A stretch of 17,236 bases of DNA, from the NCBI GenBank assembly GCA_964416315.1, contig CAYQDR010000108.1:1-17236 (forward strand). The letters are read 5' to 3'. Under the pieces are notes generated by a model, which was not told where the DNA came from, did not search any database, and saw nothing but the letters and a program-made list of their open reading frames with translations. Below are positions 5,936-13,500 of this stretch, in pieces. The translations under genes and the position numbers were made by a program. Positions within the stretch are counted from its first letter, which is position 1. Every line of letters begins with the position of its first letter. The stretch is from CAYQDR01 sp964416315. Lineage in GTDB: Bacteria > Methylomirabilota > Methylomirabilia > Rokubacteriales > DASRDR01.

Positions 5936-6620
5936 CGCCATCGCCGCCGGTCTCGGCCGGCTTGTCGTCCTGCTCGTCCTCGCCGCTCTGGTCCCGGGCT
6001 TTCCGACGGCGGCGGCCCCCGCGCTCGAGGAGGCCGTGCGCGAGCTGGAGACGGCCTACCGACGCGTCGTGGACCTCCGGGCGACCTTCCAGCAGGCGGC
6101 GTTCAACCGGACGCTCAACCAGACGCTCGAGGCGCGGGGGACGCTCTACCTCAAGAAGCCGGGGAAGCTCCGCTGGGAGTATCAGACCCCCGTGCCGCAG
6201 GAGGTCGTCTCGGACGGCACGCGGCTCTGGGTCTACACGCCCGAGCTCAAGCAGGTCAACGTGACGGACGCCCCGCAGGCCCTCGCCGGGCCGGCGGGGA
6301 GCTTCCTTGCCGGTCTGGGGCAGGTCCGGGAGCACTTCCAGGCGCGCTTCCTCAACCCAGCGCAGCCGACGGACTCGGAGGGGCTCTTCGTCCTGGACCT
6401 CGCGCCGAAGACCCCCCAGCCGCTGGTCGCCCGGCTGATCCTGTCGGTGGACCCCGCGACCTGGCTCGTCCGGAAGGCCGTGCTCTACGACGCCCAGGGG
6501 AATACGGTGACCGTGCGCTTCCTCGAGGTCGCGGTGAATTCCGGGCTGGCCGACACCCTCTTCACCTTCGTGCCGCCCCCCGGCGTGGCGGTCGTGCCGA
6601 CGCCGGGGATGCGGCCCTAG
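5877..6620 (+). CDS. lolA: Outer-membrane lipoprotein carrier protein LolA
   Basis: This is the periplasmic chaperone that takes lipoproteins from the LolCDE transporter and carries them to the outer membrane. The 247-aa frame has a long basic, Ser-rich N-terminus, a hydrophobic signal segment (about 28-44, LVVLLVLAALVPG) and a likely cleavage after AAA near 48. The mature part shows LolA hallmarks: the ATFQQ segment, LYLKKPGKLRWEYQ, and a beta-rich run with SDGTRLWVYTPELKQV. Mature length (about 200 aa) is normal. ATG 5877 is the only standard start in frame; it overlaps the preceding gene by 59 nt, and no strong ribosome site precedes it, so coupling is likely. yajQ follows after 5 nt. In many genomes lolA directly follows ftsK; here about 4.3 kb separates them. 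Confidence 0.92.
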   Translation: MSTSPRSTSSSKRSKNSASSAIAAGLGRLVVLLVLAALVPGFPTAAAPALEEAVRELETAYRRVVDLRATFQQAAFNRTLNQTLEARGTLYLKKPGKLRWEYQTPVPQEVVSDGTRLWVYTPELKQVNVTDAPQALAGPAGSFLAGLGQVREHFQARFLNPAQPTDSEGLFVLDLAPKTPQPLVARLILSVDPATWLVRKAVLYDAQGNTVTVRFLEVAVNSGLADTLFTFVPPPGVAVVPTPGMRP

Positions 6621-6625
6621 GCTTC

Positions 6626-7126
6626 GTGGCGAAGGGCGACAACTCCTTCGACGTCGCCTGCAAGGTGGACCCGCAGGCGGTGTCGGACGGCGTCCACCAG
6701 GCGACGCGCGAGGTCCAGACCCGCTACGACCTCAAGCAGACCAAGACCCAGCTCACGTTCGAGAAGGACGCGATCGTCGTCCAGACGGACAACGACTACG
6801 TCCTCCGCCAGGTGATCGACCTCCTCCAGTCGAAGCTCCACCGCCGCGGGGTCCCGCTCAAGGCCCTGTCCTACGGCAAGATCGAGCCCGCGGCCGGCGG
6901 CACCGTCCGCCAGCGGATCGCCGTCCAGCAGGGGATCCCGCAGGAGAAAGCGAAGGAGATCGTCCGGCTGATTAAGGAGACGAAGCTCCGGGTTCAGTCG
7001 CAGATCCAGGAGGACCAGGTCCGGGTCTTCGGCAAGAACAAGGACGACCTGCAGGCGGTGATGCGGATGCTCCGCGAGCAGGACCTCGGCATCGAGATGC
7101 AGTTCACGAACTACCGGTCGGAGTAA
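6626..7126 (+). CDS. yajQ: YajQ family nucleotide-binding protein (DUF520)
   Basis: This 166-aa protein matches YajQ across its whole length: the start AKGDNSFDVACKVD, the repeat-like TRYDLKQTKTQLTFEKDAI, KALSYGKIEPA, RQRIAVQQGIPQEKAKEI, IQEDQVRVFGKNKDDLQ and the C-terminus QFTNYR. YajQ has two RRM-like folds; some members bind cyclic di-GMP and act as co-regulators, and E. coli YajQ binds nucleotides or tRNA. The start is GTG 6626, five bases after the lolA stop, so the two are likely one transcript; only a weak AGG lies upstream. The stop is 11 bases from the convergent SCO1 gene, with no terminator visible between them. The specific ligand here is unknown. Confidence 0.95.
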   Translation: MAKGDNSFDVACKVDPQAVSDGVHQATREVQTRYDLKQTKTQLTFEKDAIVVQTDNDYVLRQVIDLLQSKLHRRGVPLKALSYGKIEPAAGGTVRQRIAVQQGIPQEKAKEIVRLIKETKLRVQSQIQEDQVRVFGKNKDDLQAVMRMLREQDLGIEMQFTNYRSE

Positions 7127-7137
7127 GCCCGCCCTCT

Positions 7138-7806
7138 CTAGCGCGACTCGCCGAGCAGCGCCTGGATGTCGTAGAACGCCTGGCGCTCGTCGAAGAAGGC
7201 GAGGTTGTAGATCTCGCGGATCCGCCCCTCGCGGTCGACGAGATAGAGCCGCGCCGGGTGGTCCACCTCGCCGTTCGCGAGCACGCGGGTCCACTCGTCG
7301 TACGCGCGGAGGACGGGGCCGAGGCGCTCCGGTTCGTCCCGGAGGAACCGCCAGCCCCCGAAGTCCACGCGGAAGCGCGCCGCGTAGGCGCGCAAGGCCT
7401 CGGCCGAGTCGCGGGCCGGGTCCACGGTGACCGTGAGGAGCCGCACGGCGTGGCGGGCGCCCGCCTCCCCCTTGAGCCGCGCCTGGAGCCGGGCCATCTG
7501 GGCCGTGAGCAGCGGGCACGCCGCGGTGCAGCGCGTGTAGATGAAGCTCAGGAGGACGACGCGGCCGCGGAGGGCCGAGAGCCGTACGGGCCACCCCTCC
7601 GTGTCGGGCAGCGTGAAGTCCGGGGCCGGCTTGATGACGGCGAGCCGCGGCGTCGCCGAGAGCGCCGGATCGGCAGGCCGGACGCCGGGCCCTGCCTGAT
7701 GGCCGGCGGCGGGCGCCGCCGCCATCAGGCACAGGAACAGGAACGGGACGAGGGGGCGCCTGACGCAGGTGCTTGTCGGACTAAACCGGGCGCTTCGCGT
7801 CGGCAT
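7138..7806 (-). CDS. SCO1/SenC copper chaperone
   Basis: This is a 222-aa thioredoxin-fold protein of the SCO1/SenC family, which delivers copper to periplasm-facing copper enzymes. The copper-binding motif CxxxC is C93-T-A-A-C97, after FIYTR, and the third ligand is H183 in VDHPARLYLVDREG. A hydrophobic signal segment (about 18-34) follows an Arg-rich start, so the protein is secreted or membrane-anchored. ATG 7804-7806 is chosen over an upstream TTG (7855-7857), which would start inside a perfect hairpin; neither has a clear ribosome site. It lies downstream of two SBP56-type genes on the same strand, past a terminator. SCO1/SenC genes have been reported beside bacterial methanethiol oxidase (mtoX), so copper supply to those enzymes is the likely role. 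Confidence 0.9.
   Translation of the reverse strand: MPTRSARFSPTSTCVRRPLVPFLFLCLMAAAPAAGHQAGPGVRPADPALSATPRLAVIKPAPDFTLPDTEGWPVRLSALRGRVVLLSFIYTRCTAACPLLTAQMARLQARLKGEAGARHAVRLLTVTVDPARDSAEALRAYAARFRVDFGGWRFLRDEPERLGPVLRAYDEWTRVLANGEVDHPARLYLVDREGRIREIYNLAFFDERQAFYDIQALLGESR
7694..7730. repeat. Long near-perfect palindrome inside the SCO1 signal-peptide region
   Basis: Bases 7694-7711 and 7714-7730 pair as a 17-bp inverted repeat with one bulged base (C7703) and a 2-nt centre. The outer arms are GCCTGATGG/CCATCAGGC and the inner arms CGGCGGCG/CGCCGCCG. It lies within coding sequence for the Ala-rich end of the signal peptide (LMAAAPAAGHQAG). The Ala/Gly codon bias could generate the inner part, but not the matching GCCTGATGG/CCATCAGGC arms. 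Confidence 0.7.
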
Positions 7807-7836
7807 CGCCGCAACGCTCAAGGGGTTCCGCTCCGA

Positions 7837-7855
7837 GCGCCGGCTTTGCCGGCGC
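7837..7855. repeat. Perfect 8-bp stem hairpin upstream of the SCO1 gene
   Basis: GCGCCGGC, loop TTT, GCCGGCGC: a perfect 8-bp stem with a 3-nt loop. It lies between the terminator of the SBP56 operon and the chosen ATG of the SCO1 gene (7806). It would fold in the SCO1 5' leader if transcription starts upstream, or act as a second stop for read-through. Confidence 0.55.
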
Positions 7856-7884
7856 AACCTCCTCCGGGGGAGGTCCGGCCCCCC

Positions 7885-7909
7885 GAAAGAAAGGGGGGCG
7901 CAGCCCCCC
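7885..7909 (-). terminator. Intrinsic terminator of the SBP56 operon
   Basis: On the reverse strand, immediately after the TAA (7918-7916), GGGGGGC (7909-7903) pairs with GCCCCCC (7899-7893) across a 3-nt loop, followed by TTTCTTTC (7892-7885). A strong hairpin plus a T-rich tail fits a rho-independent terminator. A further run of six G on the same strand (7884-7879) could pair with the CCCCCC of 7898-7893 instead, giving an alternative fold. Confidence 0.75.
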
Positions 7910-7915
7910 TCCGGG

Positions 7916-9127
7916 TTAATTGAGCAGCATGTCGTGGGCCCGCGCCGGGCCGGTCGGGAGCTTGGTGAAGTCTACGTTGAAGAACGGGTCCATCTTCATC
8001 CGCCCGTCCGGGCCGATGTGGACCAGCCGGACCCAGAAGTTCCCCGAGTAGTCCATGGTCGAGAGCAGCGAGTTCGTGACGTACATGCGCTTGCCGTCAC
8101 CGGTCACGTGCATCATGTTGGGCGCCACGCCCGGGATGACCGTGTCGTGGAGCCTGGGCTTGTCCGGCTTCGAGACGTCCCAGGCCTGGAGCTCGCTCCG
8201 CAGCCAGCACGAGACGTAGAGGTAGCGGTCGTCCGGCGACTGGCGCAGGTCGCCGGGCAGGCACCCCTTCCCGAGATCGGCCACCTTCTTGGTGGCAAAG
8301 CTCCCGGCCTTCGCCTGCGTGAAGAACCAGATGGAGTCGCCCAGCGCGGAGTTGGTCCAGCCGTAGGCCGCCCCCTTCTTGAGGCTCCACCGGACCTCCA
8401 GAGGGATCGGGTCCGTGGTCAGGGTCTGGAGGAGCTTCTGCTCCTTGAGGTCCCAGACGAGCAGGGTGTTGCCGCCGTCCTTCATGTCCCACTGGGCGAG
8501 CGGCTTCCGGTAGTTCCGGAGGGGCGTAAAGCTCGAGCTGATCATGCGGTTGATCTCCGGCTTCACGGCCACGTCGTACTGATAGGGGCCGGCTGCCGGG
8601 TTCTTCCACGCCCGGACGAACTGCCCGTCGTTCGTGAACTCGGCGAAGCCCCCGGGCGGGTTGCCGTCGGCCGAGGAGAGGAACGTGAGGAGCATCCGGC
8701 CGGGCAGCGCGTAGTACGTGTGGGGGCCGTGGAGGCCCGTCTGCGCGGTGATGTCGTCGATGGTCTTGACGATCTTGGGCTTGGCCGGGTCGGTGGCGAC
8801 GTCGAAGACGAAGAGCTGCTTCCCGAAGAGGCTGCCGGCCCAGATCTTCGTCCGGTCGTCGGTGAAGCCCATGTGGTGGGGCTCGTTCCCGGCCGAGCCG
8901 AGGTCCACCGTCGTCAGGAGCTGCCCGTAGGTCGCCGAGGCGAGGTTGACATCGATCACGGCGAGGAAGTCGTGGTCCTTGGCGTCGGCGTCCACGGCAA
9001 GGACGTAGAGGTACTTCTCGGGACCGGCCAGGCGCTTGACGTAGGGGGAGAGGCACGGTTCCGCCAGCGCGGTGCCCGCGGCCAGGACTGCGCCTAGAAG
9101 GCCGGCGAGAGCGATCCGGGTCTTCAT
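7916..9127 (-). CDS. SBP56 family protein, probable methanethiol oxidase-like (paralogue 1)
   Basis: This is a 403-aa secreted beta-propeller protein of the selenium-binding protein 56 (SELENBP1/MtoX) family. Characterised bacterial members are periplasmic copper enzymes that oxidise methanethiol to formaldehyde, H2S and H2O2. A signal peptide is clear (residues 1-22, ending GTALA before EPCLSPY). Conserved features include the His pair H84-H85 in NEPHHMGFTDDRTKIW, HGPHT (H133, H136), PGDLRQSPDDRYLYVSCW, NMMHVTGDGKRMYVTNS and the C-terminal AHDMLLN. The ATG is preceded by AGGAGG at 6-nt spacing. It lies 88 nt downstream of paralogue 2 with no terminator between, so they likely form one operon; the 3' end has a clear terminator. 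The substrate is not proven by sequence. Confidence 0.85.
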   Translation of the reverse strand: MKTRIALAGLLGAVLAAGTALAEPCLSPYVKRLAGPEKYLYVLAVDADAKDHDFLAVIDVNLASATYGQLLTTVDLGSAGNEPHHMGFTDDRTKIWAGSLFGKQLFVFDVATDPAKPKIVKTIDDITAQTGLHGPHTYYALPGRMLLTFLSSADGNPPGGFAEFTNDGQFVRAWKNPAAGPYQYDVAVKPEINRMISSSFTPLRNYRKPLAQWDMKDGGNTLLVWDLKEQKLLQTLTTDPIPLEVRWSLKKGAAYGWTNSALGDSIWFFTQAKAGSFATKKVADLGKGCLPGDLRQSPDDRYLYVSCWLRSELQAWDVSKPDKPRLHDTVIPGVAPNMMHVTGDGKRMYVTNSLLSTMDYSGNFWVRLVHIGPDGRMKMDPFFNVDFTKLPTGPARAHDMLLN

Positions 9128-9215
9128 GGGGGACCTCCTTTCGCTTCGGGAAACACGGATGCCCCGGCGATATCCATCGGGACAGCCCGAGGATACTACC
9201 GGGGCCGGGGGTCCG

Positions 9216-10418
9216 CTAGTTCAGCAGCATGTCGTGCGGGCGCGCCGGCCCGTCGGGCGCCTTCGAGAAGTCGAGGTCGAAGAACGGGTCGAGCTTCATC
9301 CGCCCGTCCGGCCCGATGTGGACGAGCCGTAGCGCGTAGCGCGGCGAGAAGTCGATCGAGCTGATGGCCGAGTTGGTGAAGTACAGGCGCTTGCCGTCCC
9401 AGGTGACGTGCATCATGTTCGGCTGGACGACGCCCGCCACCGTGTCGTGGAGGCGGATCCGGTCCGGGTTCGAAATGTCCCACGCCTGGACCTCGCCCCC
9501 GCCGATGCAGCTCACGTAGATGTACTTGTCGTCCGGCGACTGGCGCATGTCCCCGGGGGCGCAGCCCTTGCCCGTCGAGGCGACCTTCTTGTAGGTGAAG
9601 GTCCCGCCCTTCTGCATCCGGAACATCCAGATCGCGTCGGTCGCGTTGGTGATCGCGTAGCCGTAGGTCGCGTTGGGCTTCAGCGCCCAGCGGGTCGCCA
9701 GCGGGATCGGGTCGCCCTTCAACTCCTGGACGATCTTCCGGGCCTTGAGGTCCCAGACGAGGAGGCTGTTCGAGAAGCCCTTCGGGTCCCACTTGTCGAG
9801 CGGGCTCATGAACGTCCGCTGGGCGACCCAGCTCGAGGTGAGCATCCGGTTGAACTCGGGCTTGATCACCGACTCGTAGACGTGGTTCGGCGCCTTGTGG
9901 CTCGCGACGAACTCGCCGTCGTTCGTGAACTCGGCCACGCCGCCGGGGCCCGTGCCGTCGGGCCCGGAGGCCATGCTGATCAGGATCCGGCCGGGGATCG
10001 CGTAGGGCGTGTGGGGGCCGGAGAGCCCGGTCAGCCGGGGCACGTCCTCGATCGTGCGGAGCAGCTTGGGGGTCATCGGGTCCGCGCCGACGTCGAAGAT
10101 GAAGAGCCGGCTCGTGTTCAGGCTCGCGGCCCAGATCTTGGTCCGGTCGTCCGTGTACCCCATGTGGTGGGCTTCGTTGCCCGTGGAGCCGACCTCGACC
10201 TTGCGGAGGATCCGGCCGTAGGTCGGCGAGGCCAGGTTCAGGTCGATGACGGAGAGGTAGTCCGCCCCCTGGCCGTTGGCGGGCAGGGTCCAGAGGTACA
10301 TCACCTTCTCGGCCTGCCGCAGCCCCTTGATGTACGGCGAGATGCAGGTCTCGGCGAAGACGGCGCCCGCCGTGAGCACCGTCGCGAGGAGCATTCCAAC
10401 GATCGCCCAGCGTCGCAT
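9216..10418 (-). CDS. SBP56 family protein, probable methanethiol oxidase-like (paralogue 2)
   Basis: This is a 400-aa secreted protein collinear with the downstream SBP56 paralogue and alike over the full length. It has a signal peptide (1-22, ending GAVFA before ETCISPY), C25, the His pair H84-H85 in NEAHHMGYTDDRTKIW, GPHT with H136, APGDMRQSPDDKYIYVSC, NMMHVTWDGKRLYFTNS, and the C-terminal PHDMLLN. All these fall at the same residue numbers as in the partner. H133 of the partner is S133 here (GLSGPHT). The ATG has a good GGGAGGT ribosome site. A TTGACA-17-TATCAA promoter lies upstream (10466-10494), making this the first gene of the operon. Two diverged paralogues suggest different thiol substrates or a heteromer; this is inference. 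Confidence 0.85.
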   Translation of the reverse strand: MRRWAIVGMLLATVLTAGAVFAETCISPYIKGLRQAEKVMYLWTLPANGQGADYLSVIDLNLASPTYGRILRKVEVGSTGNEAHHMGYTDDRTKIWAASLNTSRLFIFDVGADPMTPKLLRTIEDVPRLTGLSGPHTPYAIPGRILISMASGPDGTGPGGVAEFTNDGEFVASHKAPNHVYESVIKPEFNRMLTSSWVAQRTFMSPLDKWDPKGFSNSLLVWDLKARKIVQELKGDPIPLATRWALKPNATYGYAITNATDAIWMFRMQKGGTFTYKKVASTGKGCAPGDMRQSPDDKYIYVSCIGGGEVQAWDISNPDRIRLHDTVAGVVQPNMMHVTWDGKRLYFTNSAISSIDFSPRYALRLVHIGPDGRMKLDPFFDLDFSKAPDGPARPHDMLLN

Positions 10419-10465
10419 GAGGGACCTCCCTTTCCTGGTGGACTGACCGAGTTGGCCGTCTGTGA

Positions 10466-10494
10466 TTGATAGACCGCGCCCCGGCCGCTGTCAA
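10466..10494 (-). promoter_or_regulatory. Promoter of the SBP56 operon
   Basis: On the reverse strand a consensus TTGACA (10494-10489) and TATCAA (10471-10466) are separated by 17 nt, about 48 nt upstream of the paralogue 2 ATG. It is the best -35/-10 match on this strand in the 156-nt divergent spacer. Confidence 0.65.
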
Positions 10495-10520
10495 GCCTGG
10501 ATCGGGGAGGCGCGGGTGGG

Positions 10521-10529
10521 TGCTAAAAT
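10521..10529 (+). promoter_or_regulatory. Extended -10 promoter for the kinase operon
   Basis: TGC followed by TAAAAT (10524-10529) is an extended -10 element (TGn plus five of six bases) on the + strand, about 46 nt before the kinase ATG. No good -35 is seen. It sits upstream of, and back to back with, the SBP56 promoter. Confidence 0.5.
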
Positions 10530-10540
10530 AGCGAGCCACC

Positions 10541-10556
10541 GAGCCGTTGTCGGCTC
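10541..10556 (+). other. Hairpin in the kinase 5' leader
   Basis: GAGCCG, loop TTGT, CGGCTC gives a 6-bp perfect stem just before the GGAGG ribosome site (10561-10565). It could tune translation or mark a regulator half-site pair. No known riboswitch was recognised. Confidence 0.35.
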
Positions 10557-10574
10557 GTCTGGAGGCCGCGCCGG

Positions 10575-13500
10575 ATGCCGTCGCTGCGGAGACCTCGGGG
10601 TCGCCTCTTTCGCAAGTACGTGCTGCTGATCGGCGCCCTGGTGGGCGGGGCGCTCCTCGGCAGCGGCGCCATCGACGTCTACTTCATCTACCAGGAGAAC
10701 ACCCGCTCCCTCATCCGGGTCCAGCGCGAGAAGGCCGACGCCGCCGCCGCGCGGATCGAGCAGTTCATCAAGGAGATCGAGGCCCAGATCGGCTGGACCA
10801 CGCAACCCCAGCTCGGTCCGGCGGCCCAGGCGCTCGAGCAGCGGCGCTTCGACTACCTCCGCCTCCTCCGCCAGGTCCTCGCGATCACCGAGATCACCCA
10901 GCTCGACGCCGCGGGGCGGGAGCAGCTGAAGGTCTCGCGGCTGGCGATGGACGTCGTCGGCAGCCAGGCCGACTTCTCCCAGGATCCTCGGTTCACCGAG
11001 GCCAAGGCCGGGCGCCTCTACTTCAGCCCCGTCTACTTCCGCCGCGAGTCCGAGCCCTACATGACCATCGCCATGAAGGCGAGCGGCCCCGACGCCGGCG
11101 TCACGGTGGCCGATGTCAACCTCAAGTTCATCTGGGACGTGGTCTCCCAGATCAAGGTCGGGAAGGCCGGCCACGCCTACGCGGTGGACGGCCGGGGACA
11201 GCTCATCGCGCACCCGGACATCAGCCTCGTCCTCCGCAAGAGCGACCTCTCGGGGCTGGAGCAGGTCCGGGCCGCGCTGGCGGGGCGCGAGGCGCTTGAG
11301 GAGGCCGGCATCGCGCGCAACCGCGAGGGGCGGCAGGTGCTCACGGCCTACGCGCGGATCGCGCCGCTCGGCTGGGCGGTCTTCGTCGAGCAGCCGCTCG
11401 AGGAGGCCCTCGCCCCGGTCTGGGCCGAGATCCGGGCGTTCGCGCTGCTCCTCCTGGTCGGCCTCACGCTCTCCGTCCTGGCGAGCCTGGTGCTGGCCCG
11501 GAAGATGGTCACGCCGATCCAGGCGCTCCGGGCGGGGGCCGCGCGGATCGGGGCGGGGGACCTCGGCCACCGGATCGCGGTCCGGACCGGGGACGAGCTG
11601 GAGGCCCTGGCCGAGCAGTTCAACCAGATGACCGCCCAGCTCCAGGAGTCCTACGCAAACCTTGAGCAGAAGGTCGAGGACCGGACCCGGGAGCTCTCCG
11701 AGGCCCTCGACCAACAGACGGCGACGGCGGAGATCCTCCGCGTTATCTCGAGCTCGCCGACCGACGTCCAGCCGGTGTTCGACGTGATCGTGCAGCGGGC
11801 CGTGCGGCTGTGCGACGGATTCGGCGGGGGCGTCTTCCTGAGCGATGGGCAGCAGATTCACATGGCGGCGAGTTACATCAGGACGCCCGAGGTCCTCGAG
11901 GTGCTGCAGCGCGTGTATCCGCGCCCGCTCGGTCGGGACAGCATCATCGGCCAGGCCATCCTGGATCGCGCCGTGAAGAACGTGCCGGACGTCGAGGAGC
12001 TGTCCCTCGCCACGCACGCCGTGGGCCGGGTGCAAGGCTTCCGTAGCCAGGTCTCGGTGCCGATGCTCCACGACGGCAGGGCGATCGGCGGCATCTCGGT
12101 GACGCGCCGAGAGGTCGGAGGGTTCAGCGACAAACAGGTCGCTTTGCTCCAGACCTTCGCGGACCAGGCCGTGATCGCCATCGAGAACGTGCGCCTCTTC
12201 CAGGAGCTGCAGGTCCGCAACCGCGATCTGACGGAGGCCCTGGAGCAGCAGACCGCGACCAGCGACATCCTGCGGGTCATCAGCGCCTCGCCCACGGATC
12301 TCGCCCCCGTGTTCGACACCATCCTGGAATCCGCGACGCGGCTCTGCGAGGCGCAGCTCGGCAACCTTTTCCTCTATGACGGCGACGCCTTCCAGGCCGT
12401 CGCCCACTGCGGGGCGACCCCGGCGTTCATCGACCTCCTCCACGGCGCCCTCCGCCCGGGGCGGCGGACGGGGGTGGCGCTGCTCGTCCGGAAGCGGCGG
12501 CCCGTCCACATCCACGACATCCGCGAGGGGCGCGCCTTCCGCGAGAGCGAGGCGTACGCCGTCGCGGGAACGGAGCTGGAGGGGATCCGGACGATCCTGG
12601 CGGTGCCGATGATCAAGGAGAACCGGCTCGTCGGGGCCATCACGATCTACCGGCGGGAGGTGCGCCCCTTCACGGACAAGCAGATCCAGCTCGTCGAGAC
12701 ATTCGCGAGCCAGGCCGTGATCGCCATCGAGAACGTCCGGCTGTTCCAGGAGCTGCAGGCCCGCAACCGCGACCTCACCGAAGCCCTGGAGCAGCAGACG
12801 GCGACGGCGGAGATCCTGAGTGTCATCTCGAGCTCGCCCACCGACGTCCAGCCGGTGCTGGATGCTGTGGCCGAGAGCGCCGCGCGACTCTGCGAGGCCA
12901 GGGATGCCCACATCCTGCTCATCGATGGCGATGCGCTTCGGCTCGTGGCCTCGTACGGGCCCCTGCAGATCGTGTCGCCCAGCGAGCGGCTGCCGATCAC
13001 CCGGGGCGCCGTCATCGGCCGCTCCATCACGGACAGCCGGACGATCCACGTGCACGACCTGGCCGCGGAGATCGCTACCGAGTTCCCCGACTCCAAGGGC
13101 TACCAGCAGCGCTTCGGGACGCGAACCATCCTCGTCACGCCGCTTCTGAGAGAGGGCACCCCCATTGGGGAAATCCTGATTCGCCGGCTGGAGGTCCTTC
13201 CGTTCTCTGAGAAACAGATCAAGCTGCTCGAGACGTTCGCGAGCCAGGCCGTGATCGCGATCGAGAACGTCAGGCTGTTCACGGAGCTGCAGGCGCGGAC
13301 CCGCGAGCTGGCGCGCTCGGTGGAGGAGCTCCAGGCCCTCGGCGAGGTCGGCCAGGCGGTCAGCTCGACGCTCGACCTCCAGACGGTGCTCACGACCATC
13401 GTCAGCCGGGCGGTCCAGATCTCGGGCACGGACGGTGGCGCGATCTACGAGTACGACGAGGCGACGGAGGAGTTTCGCCTCCGGGCCGCTCACCGGATGG

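Noticed and set aside
5185..6264. A 359-aa + frame crossing the gap and lolA
   Set aside because: The composition is Arg/Ser/Pro-rich and low complexity, and it overlaps the clear lolA and Cys/His-rich genes in another frame.
7769..10469. Long + strand frames opposite the two SBP56 genes
   Set aside because: They are antisense shadows lacking recognisable motifs; the reverse strand has signal peptides, ribosome sites and conserved SBP56 features.
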